The position numbers and the translations under genes are program-made. Positions 26,093 through 34,797 of a DNA stretch of 64,000 nucleotides are shown one piece after another (positions within the stretch are counted from its first letter, which is position 1; every line of letters starts with the position of its first letter). Under the pieces are notes generated by a model that was not told the origin of the DNA, did not search any database, and saw only the letters and a list, made by a program, of their open reading frames with translations. This DNA is from Bifidobacterium saimiriisciurei (lineage in GTDB: Bacteria; Actinomycetota; Actinomycetes; Actinomycetales; Bifidobacteriaceae), in assembly GCF_010667655.1 (NCBI RefSeq), contig NZ_WHZU01000005.1:124001-188000 (forward strand). Reading direction: 5' to 3'.

Positions 26093-27609
26093 CGCTTGTT
26101 CATCCTCCGATCGACGATATTGGCCAGCCAGGTCAGCAGGGTGATGGCCACGAAGTAGATGACGCCGACCATGAGCAGCGTCTCGGTGACGCGGAAGTTG
26201 GCCGCGTAGATCTGCTGGGCCTGGTACAGCAGTTCGCCGAAGCCGATGGCGAGCAGCAGCGAGGAGTCCTTGAGCATGATGACCAGCTGGTTGATGATCG
26301 CCGGCGTGCCGATCTTCACGGCCTGCGGCAGGATAACCTTGCGCATGGCCTGGTTGTAGCTCAGACCGAGCGAACGCGCGCCTTCCATCTGGCCGTGGTT
26401 CACGGACTCGATGGCGCCGCGCACGATCTCGACAAGATACGCGCCGGCGTTGAGCGAGAGCGTGAGCGCGCCGGCCACCCAGATGTTGATGCTGTGGCCG
26501 ATGATCTGCGGGATGCCGAAGTAGAAGAAGAACGCCCACACCAGGATCGGCGTGCCGCGGAACACGGCCACGTACACGCGGGCGACCCACGACAGCGGCT
26601 TGTTCGGCGAGACGCGGACGAGACCGAGCACGATGCCGAGCACGAGCGCGATGACGAACGAGATGGCCGTGATGAGCATCGTGTTCTTCAGACCGGTCAT
26701 GAGCGCAGGGAACGCGTCCTTCGCCAGGTCGATGAAGCTCTTCTTCGCGGTCGAGTCGGCGGTGGCCGGCTTCACGCTGGAATCCTCGCCGAGGTACTTC
26801 GCGAGGATCTTGTCGTATTCGCCGGACTTCTTGAGGTTGGCGAGGCCCGCGTTGAACGCCTTGAGCAGGTCGGCGTTCTGGCCCTTGTTCACCGCGAAGC
26901 CGTAGTCGCCACCCGGGACCTTCGGGGTGACGGTCTTGAGCCCGTTGCCCTGCTGGATGCCGTAGGCGAGCACCGGGTAGTCGTCGACGACGGCGTCCGC
27001 GTTGCCGGACTTCACCATCTCGTACATCGTGGCCGACTGGTCGACCGACTTGACCGTGTAGCCGTACTTGGCGGCGTTCTTCTTGGCGAACATCTCGCCT
27101 TCGGCGCCGGTCTTCGCCACGACGGTCTTGCCCTTGAGGTCCTCGTAGCCCTTGATGGCGTCGTTGTTCTTGGCGATGGCCATCTGCACGCCCGACTGGA
27201 AGTACGAGTCGGAGAAATCATAGATGGCCTTGCGTTCGTCGGTGATGGTCATGCCGGCGATCACGCCGTCGGCCTGGCCGGACGACATCGCCTGCAGCGC
27301 GGCGTTGAATCCGAGGGACTGGATCTGCACGTTGAAGCCCTGGTCCTTGGCGATGGCGTGCAGCAGGTCCATGTCGATGCCGACCATCTGACCGCTGGAG
27401 TCGCGGAATTCGAACGGCGCGAACGTGGTGTCGGTGGCGACCTTGAACGTCTTGCCCTGCACTTCGGAGACCTGTGCGGCCTGCGCCGAGGAGACGCCGA
27501 CGGTGCCGAGGCCGGCCACGCACAGCACGAGGGCCAGCAGCATGCCGAATGCGCGTCGCCACTGCGTGGCGCGCCGCATCACGGCAGCATTGAACTTCTC
27601 AATATGCAT
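26089..27609 (-). CDS. Amino acid ABC transporter: substrate-binding domain fused to permease
   Basis: A 506-residue two-in-one protein. It has a signal-like N terminus ([19 protein letters not shown]) and a family 3 solute-binding domain of about 220 residues ([42 protein letters not shown]). From about residue 290 comes an HisM/GlnP-type permease with [18 protein letters not shown] and the EAA loop [20 protein letters not shown]. The tethered receptor replaces a separate lipoprotein. It forms a complete importer with the ATPase overlapping its 3' end. The start has AAAGGAG upstream. The fused layout is known for Gram-positive glutamine importers; the substrate here is inferred. Confidence 0.93.
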   Translation of the reverse strand: MHIEKFNAAVMRRATQWRRAFGMLLALVLCVAGLGTVGVSSAQAAQVSEVQGKTFKVATDTTFAPFEFRDSSGQMVGIDMDLLHAIAKDQGFNVQIQSLGFNAALQAMSSGQADGVIAGMTITDERKAIYDFSDSYFQSGVQMAIAKNNDAIKGYEDLKGKTVVAKTGAEGEMFAKKNAAKYGYTVKSVDQSATMYEMVKSGNADAVVDDYPVLAYGIQQGNGLKTVTPKVPGGDYGFAVNKGQNADLLKAFNAGLANLKKSGEYDKILAKYLGEDSSVKPATADSTAKKSFIDLAKDAFPALMTGLKNTMLITAISFVIALVLGIVLGLVRVSPNKPLSWVARVYVAVFRGTPILVWAFFFYFGIPQIIGHSINIWVAGALTLSLNAGAYLVEIVRGAIESVNHGQMEGARSLGLSYNQAMRKVILPQAVKIGTPAIINQLVIMLKDSSLLLAIGFGELLYQAQQIYAANFRVTETLLMVGVIYFVAITLLTWLANIVDRRMNKR

Positions 27610-27930
27610 ACATTGAGCTCCTTTACAAAACGAGGTAATCCTACTCTCCCGTAGTTTTCGGTTCTGTAACCAATCCTTCGGCGCCGTTCGTCCGCCGCGT
27701 CATACGTGCCGTGTGAGCCGTGGTTCCACATGCATGCGGCATATCGGGCCGCATGGCCTTGTGACGGCGTCGCGCCTGTTTTTCGAGGATCCTCGGGAGG
27801 CCGTCCGCCGACCGTCGTGCGGTCATGATGCGGACGTCACGAAAAGACAAGGATTAAGAAGACTGATTTTACACAAGCCCGTGGAATCCGGACGGGGGCA
27901 TCCCGAAACCATGGGCCTTGCAAAAATTTT

Positions 27931-27965
27931 TCGCAATTATTACACGGTTTTCGTAAGATGGTGCC
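27931..27965 (+). promoter_or_regulatory. Promoter of the CYTH gene, likely giving a leaderless mRNA
   Basis: TAAGAT (27954-27959) ends exactly six bases before the ATG at 27966, and there is no ribosome site. TCGCAA lies 17 bases upstream as a weak -35. A transcript would start at or next to the ATG. The rest of 27610-27953 holds only an isolated CGAGGATCCTCG palindrome and no gene. Confidence 0.5.
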
Positions 27966-28583
27966 ATGTCCGACGATTTTCAGTACGAGCGCCGTTTTTT
28001 CTGCCGTGAATTCCCCGTGGAATACGACGACGGGGACGCCCCCACGCTGATTGTGCAAAGCTATTTCGTGCATCAGGACGGATTCGCGCTGCGTATCCGC
28101 CTGCGTTCACGCGACATCCGCGTGCCGATGGGGCCGCAGGCCGATGGTCTGACCACGCTGATGCAGTATCGCGAGCATTTTTCGGAGGCGTTCGTCACCG
28201 TGCAGGGGAACGCGGTCGGAGGGACCCGCTATGAGGCGGAACGCACGATCGACGCGAACATCGCCATCGAGCTCGTGCTGCGCGGGGGAACGCCCATCAT
28301 CAAGAACCGCTATAGCGTCTGGCTTGGTGAGGATGGTTGGGAGATCGACGTGTTCGGCGCGAACAATTCGGGACTGATTCTGGCGCAGGTGGAGCGTTCC
28401 AGCCCGGTGACGAACCTGACGATCCCCTCGTTCTGCACCGCCGAGGTGACGGAGGACCAGCGCTTCTACAACGACGGACTGGCGTCGAAGCCGTTCATCA
28501 CCTGGCGGGACGACTACTACGAAGAGCTGGAGCGCTACGGCGCGCATTTCTCACAGCTCTTCGGACGCAATCGTATGGAGTAG
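27966..28583 (+). CDS. CYTH-domain protein (triphosphate tunnel fold)
   Basis: A 205-residue cytoplasmic protein of the CYTH/TTM superfamily, which binds triphosphates in a beta tunnel. The N-terminal strand reads YERRFFCREF, corresponding to the EXEXK motif but with Gln-x-Glu-x-Arg. Internal blocks ERTIDANIAIELVL, IIKNRYSV and WEIDVFGANNSGLILAQVE are typical of short bacterial CYTH proteins, where the acidic and basic tunnel residues sit. Members act as tripolyphosphatases or remain uncharacterised. It is convergent with the CnoX-like gene, with only two bases between the stops. Function beyond the fold is not assigned. Confidence 0.8.
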   Translation: MSDDFQYERRFFCREFPVEYDDGDAPTLIVQSYFVHQDGFALRIRLRSRDIRVPMGPQADGLTTLMQYREHFSEAFVTVQGNAVGGTRYEAERTIDANIAIELVLRGGTPIIKNRYSVWLGEDGWEIDVFGANNSGLILAQVERSSPVTNLTIPSFCTAEVTEDQRFYNDGLASKPFITWRDDYYEELERYGAHFSQLFGRNRME

Positions 28584-28585
28584 CC

Positions 28586-29554
28586 TCAGTACATCAGCGT
28601 GGCGAGACGACGACGGGCACGCGCCACGCGGGCGTCGTCGGCGGCGGGGATGGCGAAGTATTCGAGCAGACGCTTGCGCACCGGTTCGACGTCGGCCTTG
28701 TGCCCGGCGAGGAAGTCGAGCAGGCGGCTGAACGCATCCTCGATCTGACCGCCGATCATGTCGATGTCGGCGACGGCAAGCTGCGCCTCCACGTCGTCGG
28801 GGTTGTCGGCCGCGGCGGCGCGCACGGTACGCACATCGGCTTCGGCGGAGCGGGCGAGCAGCAGGGCCTTGGCGTGTTCGCGGGCGGCGCGGGCGTCGTT
28901 CGGGTCGGCTTCCATGAGTTTCGCGTATTCGACGGCGGCGCCGGCGTAGTCGCCTTCCTGGGCGAGCTGGTGGGCCTTCTGGTGTTCGGGCGGAATCTGT
29001 TCCTCGGCGCTCTTGCCGGCCGCGGCGTCGGCGCCCTCGGATGCGGCGCCGGCCTCCTGGTACGGCGCGGTGCCGGTGACGCCGGCCTGCTGCGCCATCT
29101 GGATGATCTGCGGAATCAGCGTGCCGGTGATCTGCTCCATCTCGGCGTCGGAGGGCACGCCCTGCATGATGGGCATCGGACGGCCGCCGACAAGTCCGTA
29201 GATGGCGGGGGCTCCCTGAGCCTGCAGCGCCTGGGCGATGGTCGGGCTCTTGGCGATGTCGATTCGGGACAGCTGGATCTTGCCTTCGAGCTTGTTGACG
29301 GCATCGCCGAGCTTGCGAGCGACGTCGAAGCAGCGGTCGTCGTTCGTCACCCACAGCAGCAGGAGGATGGGGAACGTGGCCGAGGTCTGCACCATGGCCT
29401 GGAACGTGCTTTCGTCGGTGTCGATGACGTAGCCGCCGGCGGCCGGCGCGCCTCCGGCCTCGCCGGCCTCGGCGTCGACCTTATGCTTCAACGCTTCGAG
29501 GTCGACCGCGCCCGCCAATGAAAGACCGGGATTGAACTTCGGCTGCTCCGCCAT
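28586..29554 (-). CDS. CnoX/YbbN-like thioredoxin-TPR co-chaperone without CXXC
   Basis: A 322-residue protein. Residues from about 45 to 150 have a thioredoxin fold (FPILLLLWVTNDDRCFDVARKLGDA, RIDIAKSPTIAQALQAQGAP AIYGLVGG). An Ala/Glu-rich linker follows, then helical TPR-like repeats (EHQKAHQLAQEGDYAGAAVEYAKL, NPDDVEAQLAVADIDMIGGQ). The CXXC pair of active thioredoxins is replaced by VTNDDRC, so disulfide exchange is not expected. E. coli CnoX hands clients to DnaK and GroEL; a holdase role is inferred. AAGGAG precedes the start. It appears to be a single-gene unit. Confidence 0.87.
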   Translation of the reverse strand: MAEQPKFNPGLSLAGAVDLEALKHKVDAEAGEAGGAPAAGGYVIDTDESTFQAMVQTSATFPILLLLWVTNDDRCFDVARKLGDAVNKLEGKIQLSRIDIAKSPTIAQALQAQGAPAIYGLVGGRPMPIMQGVPSDAEMEQITGTLIPQIIQMAQQAGVTGTAPYQEAGAASEGADAAAGKSAEEQIPPEHQKAHQLAQEGDYAGAAVEYAKLMEADPNDARAAREHAKALLLARSAEADVRTVRAAAADNPDDVEAQLAVADIDMIGGQIEDAFSRLLDFLAGHKADVEPVRKRLLEYFAIPAADDARVARARRRLATLMY

Positions 29555-29708
29555 GATGATGCTCCTTACGCGATTAATCGCACGATGGTCGTCTTGCTAC
29601 TGATTAGTATTACCAACGTTTGCGACAGCATGCCCCGTTTTCGCGGGTTTTTTCGGACGAATGGCGAAATATGACCGTATTCGCCGATCCTCGCACATGC
29701 CCCATACG

Positions 29709-30065
29709 CACGAATCGCCGAATATGCCGCTATACGCCGATTCATCCGCAATCTCCTTGCTCACGAATCGTCGAATATGCCGCTATCCAACGATTCGCGC
29801 ACGACAAAATCATGCATGGATCACGAATTACGTATATATCTTGCGATTCGTGCACATCCTCCCTGTTCACGAATCGTCCGATGCATTGGCATCAGTCGAT
29901 TCGATTATCGGAATTCATCACACGAATCGCCGAATATATAAATATCCCGTGATTCGTGAGCGGATTATTCACCCACGAACCACGGGATACAACGATGATC
30001 ACACATTCGTGAACGCGGCGACGGCGCATGAATCGACGATCACACCCATATCAGATGATTCATGC
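29709..30065. repeat. Array 1: seven 37-bp palindromes at 53-bp intervals
   Basis: Units begin at 29709, 29762, 29822, 29868, 29921, 29974 and 30027. The left arm is CACGAATCG or a close variant and the right arm CGATTCGTG or a variant, about 37 bases overall. Inside many is a second small palindrome that changes sequence but keeps pairing: GATGC/GCATC in unit 4 and ATAT/ATAT in unit 5. Steps are 53, 60, 46, 53, 53 and 53. Fifteen to twenty bases between units are unrelated. A degenerate unit (GGCGAA...TTCGCC) lies at 29663. No protein-coding signal is credible in 29555-30064. Confidence 0.85.
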
Positions 30066-30283
30066 ACACCGAAGACGCTCCGTCATGGAGTAATGCGTGT
30101 GGCCTGCACGGAGCGCAAGGTGAAGACGTACCCCAGCTCTCAATGATGCGTGCGGCTTTCGTCGTGTGGAAGATGAAGGCGTACCCAGCTCTCAATGATG
30201 CGTGCGGATTCGGCTCGGCAGAAGGTGAAGACGTACGACCGGTACTTCGAACCTTCTGCCGAGCCGAAGACGCTCCATCATTG
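30065..30283. repeat. Stop-codon hairpin repeat with decayed tandem copies
   Basis: The intact unit (30193-30283) has outer arms CAATGATG/CATCATTG, the right one covering the stop of the lipoprotein gene. Its inner stem is a perfect 17 bp (30209-30225 with 30252-30268, starting TTCGGCTCGGCAGAAGG). The core TGAAGACGTACGACCGGTAC is in the loop. To its left two shortened copies share CCAGCTCTCAATGATGCGTG (ending near 30151 and 30203), and a partial one starts at GAAGACGCTCCGTCATGG (30071). This is the same family as the araD-araA repeats. Confidence 0.8.
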
Positions 30284-31285
30284 GGCTTCGACCTTGATGG
30301 GCTGGCGTTCGGCGCCGACAGCCTGTATCTTCGCGTCCGTTCCCTGCTTGGGCACGTACAGCGCGACGACGTTCACGTAGGTGACCTTCATGGTGCTGGT
30401 GGCCTTGCCCTTGCCGAAGAGGGCCTTTTCGGCGTCGGATGCGGGGAGGGATTCGCGGCCTTCGCCGGCGGCGCGGACCCATTCGGAGTTGATCTGCGCG
30501 ACGACGAGGTCGCCGTTGTCGCCGGCGGCCCTCATGATGCGGATCTGGTCGGGCTCGACGGTGAATTTCTGGGATTGGGTGCCCTTGTTGGCGGCGATGC
30601 CCTTCTGCACGGTGGCGGTGAGCTCGGTGAGGTCGTCACGCAGCTGGTCGTCGCCGAACTCCTTGGCGTACTGGCTCTTGGCGCCGTTCTGGAGGACGTC
30701 GGCGTAGTGGGCGACGGCGTCCTCGGGGGTGGCGACGAGTCCGGTGTCCTTGGCGGTGCCCATGGAGGAGCCGAGCTTGGGGACTTCGAAGGCGGGCAGC
30801 TGAGCGCCCTGGAAGAGTCGCGCGACGGCCCAGAGCTTGTAGTTGCTGTGGGCGTCCTCCTGGTTGAGGACGAGGAGTCGCTGCGACTGCTGGTCGTCGG
30901 TGGTGGTGGTGATGGTGAAGACGGAGCGCGGCCAGCTGGAGTCGGTGGGAATCACCGTCTGGCTGATCTTTGAAGGAATGGTGCTGCGCTTGTCGAGCGA
31001 GTTGGTGGCCTTGGCGATGGTCAGCTGGCTGGTGCGCACGGCGAGCTCGGGCCCTTCGACGCGTTCGGAGAGTCCGCTGGCGTCCTTGGCTTGATCGGCC
31101 TTGGTGAGGGTGTCGAGAACCGATGTACGGATCTTGCGCTCCTTGGCCTCGGTCATGACGGGCGCGGACGCGGTGGCGGTCGGCGTGGTCACCTGCGGCA
31201 CGCGTTCCTCGCATGCGGCGACCATCGGCAGCATGGCCACGATGAGGGATGCCGTGGCGACGCGGCGCAGTTTCGAGGCGTTCAT
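30278..31285 (-). CDS. Actinobacterial lipoprotein of unknown function
   Basis: A 335-residue secreted lipoprotein. The signal ends in LPMVAACEE, with Cys near residue 25 as the lipidation site. The mature part has no recognised enzyme motif; it contains SSWPRSVFTITTTTDDQQS, NYKLWAVARLFQGAQLPAF and QKFTVEPDQIRIMRAAGDNG. The ATG shares one base with the stop of the upstream 792-residue membrane protein gene (a GTG three bases earlier is an alternative), so the two are translationally coupled and probably act together in the envelope. Its stop codon lies within the outer arm of a hairpin repeat. Confidence 0.8.
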   Translation of the reverse strand: MNASKLRRVATASLIVAMLPMVAACEERVPQVTTPTATASAPVMTEAKERKIRTSVLDTLTKADQAKDASGLSERVEGPELAVRTSQLTIAKATNSLDKRSTIPSKISQTVIPTDSSWPRSVFTITTTTDDQQSQRLLVLNQEDAHSNYKLWAVARLFQGAQLPAFEVPKLGSSMGTAKDTGLVATPEDAVAHYADVLQNGAKSQYAKEFGDDQLRDDLTELTATVQKGIAANKGTQSQKFTVEPDQIRIMRAAGDNGDLVVAQINSEWVRAAGEGRESLPASDAEKALFGKGKATSTMKVTYVNVVALYVPKQGTDAKIQAVGAERQPIKVEAQ

Positions 31286-33663
31286 CACTTGCCCTCCTTG
31301 GTTGTCTCGTCGGTTTCGTCGGTGTTCTCGTCGGCGCTTCCATCGGCTGAGGAATCGTTCGCTTCGCTCGACTCCTCGACGGCGTTGGCGGCGGCCTGGT
31401 TGGCGGCGTTCTCCGCAGCCAGTCGGGCGAAGTAGTCCTGCAGCTCGTCGGCGGTGATCTGCGACGTCGAGGTTCCAACCTCGGTGTCATCGCCGCTGCC
31501 GCCCGCGTCGGCACCGTTCGGTTCGACGGCGTCGACGCCGTGGGCGTCGGTCTCCCCCGTCGCGAATTCGATGCCTGGTCCGCTTGCGGCGTCGGAGTCC
31601 GGCGCCTGCTGTTCGAGCATGTTGACGGAGGTGACGTCGAGAATCGCGGGACCGGAGGCGGTTTCGCCGGCTGCGGCTACATTTTCGACGGCCGCAGCCG
31701 CCAGTTCGGCCTCGTGGTTCCTACGCCGGCGGGAGCGGCGATGGGAGTGACGGCGTTCGCCTCGACGGCGCGACGACGATTCGGAACGGCCGTGCATCCA
31801 GTGGGGGTGTTCGCCGGGTTCCGGCTCCGGTTCGGGTTCGACCGGGGATTCGGCCTGCTTCTTGCGACGTCGGTGGTCCTCGATGGAGAAGATGGTGGCG
31901 ACGAGCACGGCCATGGCGACGAGCAGACCGCCCACGAAGTAGAACGGCGTGGCGAAGTCGGGCACCTGCGCACGGGTCCAGCTCATGGTGACGGTGGCGT
32001 CGGCCGCCGCGTTCGCACCGGTCGAGCCGGCATTGGCGTCGACGAGCACGACGCGGTCGCTGCCGGCCTCCTTCCACTTGAGCGTGGCGGAGCCCTGGTC
32101 GCACTGCACGGATTCCCACATGTCGGAGTCCTGGAAGGCGACGCTCTGCCCGTCGCCTTGGCCGTCGGACGAGGATGCCGCGGACGACGAGCCGCTTCCC
32201 GAATCGTCGGCGTCGATCTTCGTCTGCTGCGTGGAGAACTTCTGCCAGGTCTCCAATCCGCTGATTCGCGTGTACTGCTGGCCGGAAAGCCAGCCGGTCG
32301 CGTCGCGAGGCGCGGCGACGGCGACGCAGACCTGCGCGTCGGCCGCACCCTTGACGGTGATGTCGACGGTGTTGTCGGCGAGCGCCAGCACGCCGGGATC
32401 GCTGACGACATACTGCGTGGTCGTCTTCGCCGAGACGGCGACGTGCGGGTTCGGCTTCCAGATGGTCATGTTGAGGGCGCCGAACACGAATGATGCGATG
32501 GCCAATACGGCGAGAATCGGCGTGACGATGCCGCGCAGGATCTTCTTGCGCTTGGCGTGACGCTGCTTGGCGATCTGTGCGAGTTCCTCGTCGCTCAGCT
32601 TCGGCGCGGGCGTAGCGTCCTCGGCCGAGGACGCATCGTCATCGGTGTCGCCACCGGCGAGGGCGGCCGTGGATTCGGGTTCGGGACCGGTCACCGGAGC
32701 GATCGCCATGGTGGCGAGGTCGGCGACGTCCGACGGCTTGAACACCGTCGTTGCCTCGGCATCGGCGTTCGATGATTCGGGCGCACCGTTCGTTTCGTCT
32801 GCCGCATTCGATCCGGGCGCGATGTTCGTTTCGGGTGCAACGTTCGATTGGGTCCCGGCGACGCCGGCCGTCTGCGTTTCGGCCGACGGCTGCGCATCGT
32901 CCGGCGTTTCGGCGTCGCGTCCGTGGCGCCGCCTGCGGCGGCCGCCGAACGCGAAGGCGAACAGTCCCCTGTGCTGTTCGACGTCGTCGCGGTTGATGGT
33001 GTCGTCTTCGAGGTCCTTGTCGGATCCGTCGGATTCCGCGGCGGCCGCATCGGCGTTCGCGGCCGGAGCCGCGCCGCCGTCATACGGACGGTCGCCGCCC
33101 GATGTCGCGGGAACGGCGAAGACGCTGGAATCGTAGACGGACGGGAAGTCGGCGGTCGCCTCGAATTCCGGCGACACGGACGGCACGTCGGCGTGGGAAT
33201 CGACATCATGCGAGACTGCATCGGGATCCGTCGCCGTCGCACCGGCGGACTTCGAGGCGTCCGACGCAACGTCGTCGGCAGCGGACACGGACGCGGGCGC
33301 CGATACGGAAACGTCGTCGCGCCTGCCGGCGGGACGGTTCGTCTTGTCGCCCCGGACGCCGGCCAGGTCGAACAGGCTCAGCTCGCCCGTGGAACGGGCC
33401 TTGCTGCCGGATTCCCCCGAATCGTCCGGCGAGGCCGCGCCGAGCACGATATCGTCCAGCGACGGCGGACGATACAGCTTGTCGAACGGCGAATTTCCAA
33501 CGTTTTCAGGCATGCTGACGTCATCGGCGGAGGCGTCCGCCGGGAAAGAAGAATGCTGTGAGGATGATGCCGCGGCCTGCTTCGCGTCCTGTTCGCGGGC
33601 GGCCGCCGAGTTCCTGTCGTCATCCTGATGCTGCAGGTTCATGTCACTCATATTGTCTGCCAT
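31285..33663 (-). CDS. Large membrane protein with long acidic cytoplasmic region, unknown function
   Basis: A 792-residue protein. Residues 1 to about 370 are Asp/Ala/Ser-rich and apparently unstructured. A first membrane helix follows near 385-405 (ILAVLAIASFVFGALNMTIW). Then comes an external domain of about 180 residues with paired Cys (ADAQVCVAVAA, WESVQCDQG), a second helix (FYFVGGLLVAMAVLVATIF) and an Arg-rich plus acidic cytoplasmic tail ending in Glu/Asp/Thr repeats. An AGGGGA site precedes the ATG. It is divergent from an FKBP lipoprotein gene 75 bases away and coupled to a lipoprotein gene. No family is recognised. Confidence 0.8.
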   Translation of the reverse strand: MADNMSDMNLQHQDDDRNSAAAREQDAKQAAASSSQHSSFPADASADDVSMPENVGNSPFDKLYRPPSLDDIVLGAASPDDSGESGSKARSTGELSLFDLAGVRGDKTNRPAGRRDDVSVSAPASVSAADDVASDASKSAGATATDPDAVSHDVDSHADVPSVSPEFEATADFPSVYDSSVFAVPATSGGDRPYDGGAAPAANADAAAAESDGSDKDLEDDTINRDDVEQHRGLFAFAFGGRRRRRHGRDAETPDDAQPSAETQTAGVAGTQSNVAPETNIAPGSNAADETNGAPESSNADAEATTVFKPSDVADLATMAIAPVTGPEPESTAALAGGDTDDDASSAEDATPAPKLSDEELAQIAKQRHAKRKKILRGIVTPILAVLAIASFVFGALNMTIWKPNPHVAVSAKTTTQYVVSDPGVLALADNTVDITVKGAADAQVCVAVAAPRDATGWLSGQQYTRISGLETWQKFSTQQTKIDADDSGSGSSSAASSSDGQGDGQSVAFQDSDMWESVQCDQGSATLKWKEAGSDRVVLVDANAGSTGANAAADATVTMSWTRAQVPDFATPFYFVGGLLVAMAVLVATIFSIEDHRRRKKQAESPVEPEPEPEPGEHPHWMHGRSESSSRRRGERRHSHRRSRRRRNHEAELAAAAVENVAAAGETASGPAILDVTSVNMLEQQAPDSDAASGPGIEFATGETDAHGVDAVEPNGADAGGSGDDTEVGTSTSQITADELQDYFARLAAENAANQAAANAVEESSEANDSSADGSADENTDETDETTKEGK

Positions 33664-33738
33664 TCTACAATCCCCTATGCACCTCGATTCCGTCCGAGGC
33701 TGCGGGACGGTCAGGAAATACCATTAGAGTAGTGGTTT

Positions 33739-34725
33739 ATGCGCGATTACTTCTCAATCATTCGTAGCCACTCCCGCCGCATCCTGGCAGTGGCCTGTGC
33801 CGCGGCGATGACCGTTTCGCTGGCCGCCTGCGCGGACGGCTCGGAAAGCAAGGATTCGTCCTCGTCGTCGTCCACCTCGAAGACCGTTTCCGGTCTGACC
33901 AAGATGACCGGCATCACCGCCACCGGCGAGCTCGGCAAGAAGCCGAAGGTCACGTTCAAGACCCCGTTCAGCGTGAAGAACAACTCCTATCAGATTCTGC
34001 AGGAGGGCAACGGCGAGGCCGCGACCGACGGCGACCGCCTGTGCACGCAGCAGATTATCCTCGACGCGAAGAGCGGCGAGGAGGTCGCCAGCACGTGGTC
34101 GGACGACGCTCCCGAGTGCGGCATCCTCATCGGCAAGAACTCCATCGACGAGGCGTACTACAACCTGTTCAAGGGCCTGAAGGTCAACACCACGCTGGCG
34201 ATCGGCGTGAACAACTCCTCGTCGTCGAGTTCGTCGACGTCGTCCACGCTGGAGCAGTACATCAACGTGATGACCATCGTCTCGAAGTCGAAGTCGCTCA
34301 CCCGAGCCGAAGGCGACAAGGTGACGAACATCCCGTCGAACCTGCCGAAGGTCACGCTCGACAAGAACGGCAAGCCGTCGCTGAACCTCAACGGCTACAA
34401 GCCGGGCGACAAGCTCGTGGTGCAGACGCTCATCAAGGGCAAGGGCGCGAAGGTCAAGGAATCGAACACCGTGAGCGCGAACTACACGGGCTGGCTGGCC
34501 AGCAACGGCAAGCAGTTCGATTCCTCATGGGACCGCGGTTCGGCCTCCGACTTCGCGTTGAACCAGGTGGTCAAGGGCTGGACGCAGGGTCTGACCGGCC
34601 AGACGGTCGGCTCGCAGGTGCTGCTCATCATCCCGCCGAGCCTTGGCTATGGTTCGGAGGCGAAGAGCGGCATTCCGGCGAATTCCACGCTGATCTTCGT
34701 GGTCGACATCCTCGCCGCGTACTAA
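33739..34725 (+). CDS. FKBP-type peptidyl-prolyl isomerase lipoprotein
   Basis: A 328-residue lipoprotein with signal and lipobox AACADGS (Cys near 31). A diverged FKBP-like half (residues 60-190) is interrupted by a poly-Ser run. The C-terminal FKBP domain contains SANYTGWLASNGKQFDSSWD, VVKGWTQGLTGQTVGSQVLL and IPPSLGYGSEAKSGIPANSTLIFVVDI, which hold the usual catalytic-pocket aromatic residues. It should fold proteins outside the membrane. There is no clear ribosome site before the ATG. It is convergent with nucS and shares a terminator with it. Confidence 0.9.
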   Translation: MRDYFSIIRSHSRRILAVACAAAMTVSLAACADGSESKDSSSSSSTSKTVSGLTKMTGITATGELGKKPKVTFKTPFSVKNNSYQILQEGNGEAATDGDRLCTQQIILDAKSGEEVASTWSDDAPECGILIGKNSIDEAYYNLFKGLKVNTTLAIGVNNSSSSSSSTSSTLEQYINVMTIVSKSKSLTRAEGDKVTNIPSNLPKVTLDKNGKPSLNLNGYKPGDKLVVQTLIKGKGAKVKESNTVSANYTGWLASNGKQFDSSWDRGSASDFALNQVVKGWTQGLTGQTVGSQVLLIIPPSLGYGSEAKSGIPANSTLIFVVDILAAY

Positions 34726-34762
34726 ACGCCGAGACGTCCTGATAACCGTTCTTATAACAAGG

Positions 34763-34797
34763 AAGCTCCCCCACGGCATTCGTGAGGGAGCTTTTTT
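34763..34797. terminator. Terminator between FKBP gene and nucS
   Basis: AAGCTCCC...GGGAGCTT with an inner CACG/CGTG stem and a six-base T run on the plus strand, 38 bases after the FKBP stop. The T run overlaps the nucS stop codon. Confidence 0.85.

Noticed and set aside
29709-30065. CRISPR array (regular spacing of partly palindromic repeats)
   Set aside because: Repeat units differ from each other at many positions, spacers are only 15-20 bases, and no cas genes are in the window.
29661-30146. 161-residue ORF on the plus strand
   Set aside because: It is built entirely of the repeat array, has no ribosome site and its His/Ser/Arg-rich repeats mirror the palindromes.
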